From CAZTTG01 sp964615935 (GTDB taxonomy: Bacteria > Planctomycetota > UBA1135 > GCA-002686595), in contig CAZTTG010000021.1 in NCBI GenBank assembly GCA_964615935.1, positions 13,072 through 77,071 of the forward strand: DNA of 64,000 bases, written 5' to 3'. The translations under genes and the position numbers were made by a program. Each line of letters opens with the position of its first letter. Within the stretch, counting starts at the first letter, position 1. Shown here one piece after another: positions 59,300-64,000 of this stretch. The notes under the pieces were generated by a model, which had not been told where the DNA came from, did no database searches, and worked only from the letters and a program-made list of their open reading frames with translations.

Positions 59300-61168
59300 A
59301 TGACCCCGAGAAGGGAGATGACGAGGTCTTCAGTGCTGGGGAAGCTCCTCCTCGCCGCCGGGATGGCACTTCTGGCCCGCGCCGGTGCCGGGCAGACCAC
59401 GTGGTACGTCGACGTCGGTGGCAGCCCGCCGGGCAGCGGAACCGCCAACGCCCCCTACACCAGCATCCAGTACGCGATCGCGCAGAGAACGACGGTCTCG
59501 GGCGACACGATCCTGGTGTTGCCCGGGACCTACGTCGAGTACGTCGACTTCAGGGGCAAGGCGCTCGACGTGTGCTCGTCGCGGGGACCAGCGGACACGA
59601 CGATCAGGAGCCCCGACGCCATGGATGCGGTCGTGCTCATGGTGAGCGGCGAGGGATCCGGCACCCGCCTCGCCGGCTTCACCGTGACCGGAGGAGGTCC
59701 GCACTACTCGACCGGCGGCCTCCCTTCCGGTGGCTGTGGCATCTACTGCACCTCGCACTTCGCCAAGGTCGAGGACTGCGTGATCACCGCCAACGGGTTC
59801 CTCCCTTTCGAGCACGGTGGAGGCGTCCTCGGAGTCCCCCATCTCCTCGACTGCAAGGTCTCGGACAACGTCGCTGACGTCGGCGGTGGCGGCGCCTTTC
59901 TTGGAACAGTGGAGCGCTGCGTCTTCGAGCGCAACTTCGCCTATGCCGGCGGGGGGATCTTCGAAGCCGACGAGATCATCGACTCGGTCCTGGCGGAGAA
60001 CGTCACTCCCCATAGAGGGGGCGGCGTGTTCCTCCAGAACGACTCGCTGATCCGCGGGTCCCTGTTCGCCGGAAACATCGTCACTCCGATCGGGCAGGAC
60101 GGTGGCGGGCTCATGGTCCGGGGGGGGACGGTCCTCGTCGAGGATACGGTCTTCGCACAAAACGTCGGCAGGCGCGGCGGCGGTGCCCATGTCGAAGGGG
60201 CGGCCGTCACCTTCGCGCGTTGCGCGTTCCACTCGAACCAGGTGCAGGTCGATTGGGGTTCAGGGGGTACGTCCCATGGCGGCGGACTGTACGTCGCGGC
60301 CGGAGCGAGCGTCTCCCTGGCGCGCAGCGTCTTCCGCGGCAACCGGGCCGATGCCGGTTCCGTCGGCGCGGGAGGTTTCGGCGGCGCCGTATGGGGAAGC
60401 CCCCTGCTCGTGGGCTGCACGCTGGCGAACAACGAGGCCGCCCTCGGCGGAGGCGGCGTCCAGGGCGACGGCTCCGCCGCCGCCATCCTTCGCAACGGCA
60501 TCGCCTGGGGCAACCTGCCCGACCAGCTCGACTCCACGGCCGTCGCCACGTACTCGGACGTCGAGGGCGGCTGGCCCGGCACGGGCAACATCGCGCTCGA
60601 CCCCCTCTTCTTCGCCCCCGGGGCGAACGACTACCACCTGCGACCCGGCTCGCCGGCCATCGACGCGGGTGACCCGACCGATCCGCTCGATCCAGATGGC
60701 TCGCGCGCCGACATGGGCGCCTTCCCCTTCGACGCGAGCCACTGCACCGAGCCCGCGGCCTACTGCGACGCGAAGACCGATAGCGGCGGTTGTAGGCCGT
60801 CCGTCGCCTGGACCGGCAGCGCGACGCTGACGGCCGCAGATGACTTCGTGATCACGGCCTCGAACCTCCTCAATCGCAAGCCCGGCATGCTCTTCTTCGG
60901 GCTGGCCGAGCACGACCTGCCCTTCAAGGGCGGGACGCTGTGCGTGAAGCCACCCGTCAGCCGTACGACGGTGCGGTCCTCCGGCGGAAGCGCGCCGCCG
61001 GCGGTCGATTGCAGCGGGACGTTCGCGGTGCACTTCTCGCAGGCGCTGATGGTCTCCCAGGGCCTGCCCGCCTACACCCCGGTCTTCGCGCAGATCTGGT
61101 ACCGCGATCCGGGCGACGCGCACGGCGTCGGGCTCAGCGACGCGCTCGTCTTCGTCGTGTGCCCGTGA
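59300..61168 (+). CDS. Secreted right-handed beta-helix protein with planctomycete-type C-terminal domain
   Basis: The 622-residue protein has a signal peptide (GKLLLAAGMALLARAGAG-Q). The opening TSIQYAIAQRTTVSGDTILVLPGTYVEYVDFRGKA is a complete beta-helix start. About fifteen coils with GGG turns follow (~140-430), with repeated endings such as GGGGAFLGTVERC and GGGVFLQNDSLIR. The helix closes with LDPLFFAPGANDYHLRPGSPAIDAGDPTDP. Residues ~490-622 are the Cys-rich domain shared with the protein at 56522 (CDAKTDSGGCRPS, GMLFFGLAEHDLPFKGGTLCVKPPV, WYRDPGDAHGVGLSDALVFVV). ATG 59318 is an alternative start. Confidence 0.82.
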   Translation: MTPRREMTRSSVLGKLLLAAGMALLARAGAGQTTWYVDVGGSPPGSGTANAPYTSIQYAIAQRTTVSGDTILVLPGTYVEYVDFRGKALDVCSSRGPADTTIRSPDAMDAVVLMVSGEGSGTRLAGFTVTGGGPHYSTGGLPSGGCGIYCTSHFAKVEDCVITANGFLPFEHGGGVLGVPHLLDCKVSDNVADVGGGGAFLGTVERCVFERNFAYAGGGIFEADEIIDSVLAENVTPHRGGGVFLQNDSLIRGSLFAGNIVTPIGQDGGGLMVRGGTVLVEDTVFAQNVGRRGGGAHVEGAAVTFARCAFHSNQVQVDWGSGGTSHGGGLYVAAGASVSLARSVFRGNRADAGSVGAGGFGGAVWGSPLLVGCTLANNEAALGGGGVQGDGSAAAILRNGIAWGNLPDQLDSTAVATYSDVEGGWPGTGNIALDPLFFAPGANDYHLRPGSPAIDAGDPTDPLDPDGSRADMGAFPFDASHCTEPAAYCDAKTDSGGCRPSVAWTGSATLTAADDFVITASNLLNRKPGMLFFGLAEHDLPFKGGTLCVKPPVSRTTVRSSGGSAPPAVDCSGTFAVHFSQALMVSQGLPAYTPVFAQIWYRDPGDAHGVGLSDALVFVVCP

Positions 61169-61593
61169 TCCCGACGGGCCAGCTCGCCTGCCCCGTAGCA
61201 CCGGTGTGCCGGTCCAGAGCCTTCCGGGCAGTGGACCTCGCGAGCCCGTGGCAAGGGAAGGTCCCCAGGTGCTCGGCCAGGGGATCGCGGCGGCGACGTC
61301 CCGGCCCTCGGTCCGATCGCCGGTCTGCAGCCGAGCCCACCACGCCGGGCGAAGGACCCCACGCCGGAGGCCCGGTGTCGGGCCGGCGTGGCGTTCCGCG
61401 CCGACGCGCCCCAGGAGCGGTCCAGATCGATCCTCCCACGCCGGGAAGCCACCCCGCCCCTCCCGGGACCGGGGACCTGGCTCGGCGGTCGACAGCCGCC
61501 CGGTCATATGCTTCAATCCCGCCGGTCGGTGCCCTGACCGAGCCGGGGAGCGGGCGACCGCCCTCCTGGCCCCCGACGAGGGGCACGCCCAAC
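61169..61593. other. Intergenic region upstream of carB
   Basis: This 425-base gap is GC-rich and holds no protein frame that I can support on either strand. TATGCT at 61507-61512 is a possible -10 giving a leader of about 75 bases before carB. carA, which often precedes carB, is absent. No leader peptide or riboswitch-like structure was recognised. Confidence 0.4.

Positions 61594-64000
<2,407 letters not shown>

Overview
The window is very GC-rich DNA with almost every third codon position G or C. It is gene-dense and holds many exported proteins, lipoproteins and regulatory proteins. Two secreted proteins (56522..57583 and 59300..61168) end in a Cys-rich domain of a type I associate with large-genome Planctomycetota. 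The ECF sigma factors with long extensions, the right-handed beta-helix proteins and the YfbK-type VWA protein fit the same picture. My assignment is a high-GC planctomycete-like bacterium; no rRNA or tRNA is present to confirm it.

Layout. Positions 1-10.8 kb hold three tandem paralogues of a secreted agmatine/peptidyl-arginine deiminase-fold protein (340, 3195, 8081), with a LytS/LytR-type two-component pair (5990, 7101) between the second and third. Positions 10.8-12.2 kb carry a cupin and a DUF1028 lipoprotein on the minus strand. Positions 12.5-16.6 kb are a biotin operon, bioB, a fused bioF-bioD, and bioA. Positions 16.7-21.2 kb (minus) hold a DUF442-like phosphatase lipoprotein and an ECF sigma factor translationally coupled to a VWA protein. 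Positions 21.6-25.0 kb hold an agmatinase-family enzyme, a beta-helix protein and a PAS-GGDEF protein with an altered active site. Positions 25.2-30.8 kb form a carbohydrate unit: a GH172 (DUF2961) lipoprotein followed by a complete ribose-type ABC importer. Positions 30.8-33.3 kb (minus) hold a CaCA cation exchanger and a TolC-like protein. Positions 33.4-36.6 kb are an operon of a class-I amidotransferase-like hydrolase, a membrane protein and aroB.

Positions 36.6-39.6 kb (minus) encode an ECF sigma factor fused to a membrane segment and a long array of carboxypeptidase-regulatory-like domains. Next come a subtilase (39881), a small secreted protein (41897), and an ABC-2 export operon (42658-47488, minus) whose last permease runs without a stop codon into a secreted-type domain protein. 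From 47.5 to 51.2 kb are small genes, an internally deleted beta-helix gene and a 202-bp MITE-like inverted-repeat element. From 51.2 to 61.2 kb are a DUF5060-type glycosidase-like protein, a polytopic membrane protein, a META-domain lipoprotein, a beta-barrel with an unclear 5' end, two secreted proteins with the shared C-terminal domain, and an SGNH-hydrolase-like gene whose first membrane helix is interrupted by an in-frame amber codon. The window ends inside carB.

Themes. Arginine/agmatine chemistry recurs (three deiminase paralogues, an agmatinase, a gamma-glutamyl-GABA hydrolase-type protein). Extracellular signals are linked to transcription in unusual ways (LytS/LytR between deiminase genes, ECF-VWA coupling, ECF fused to secreted-type domains). 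Several genes have a -10-like hexamer 6-9 bases before the start codon, which suggests leaderless transcripts. All functional calls are from reading the sequence; no database search was run.
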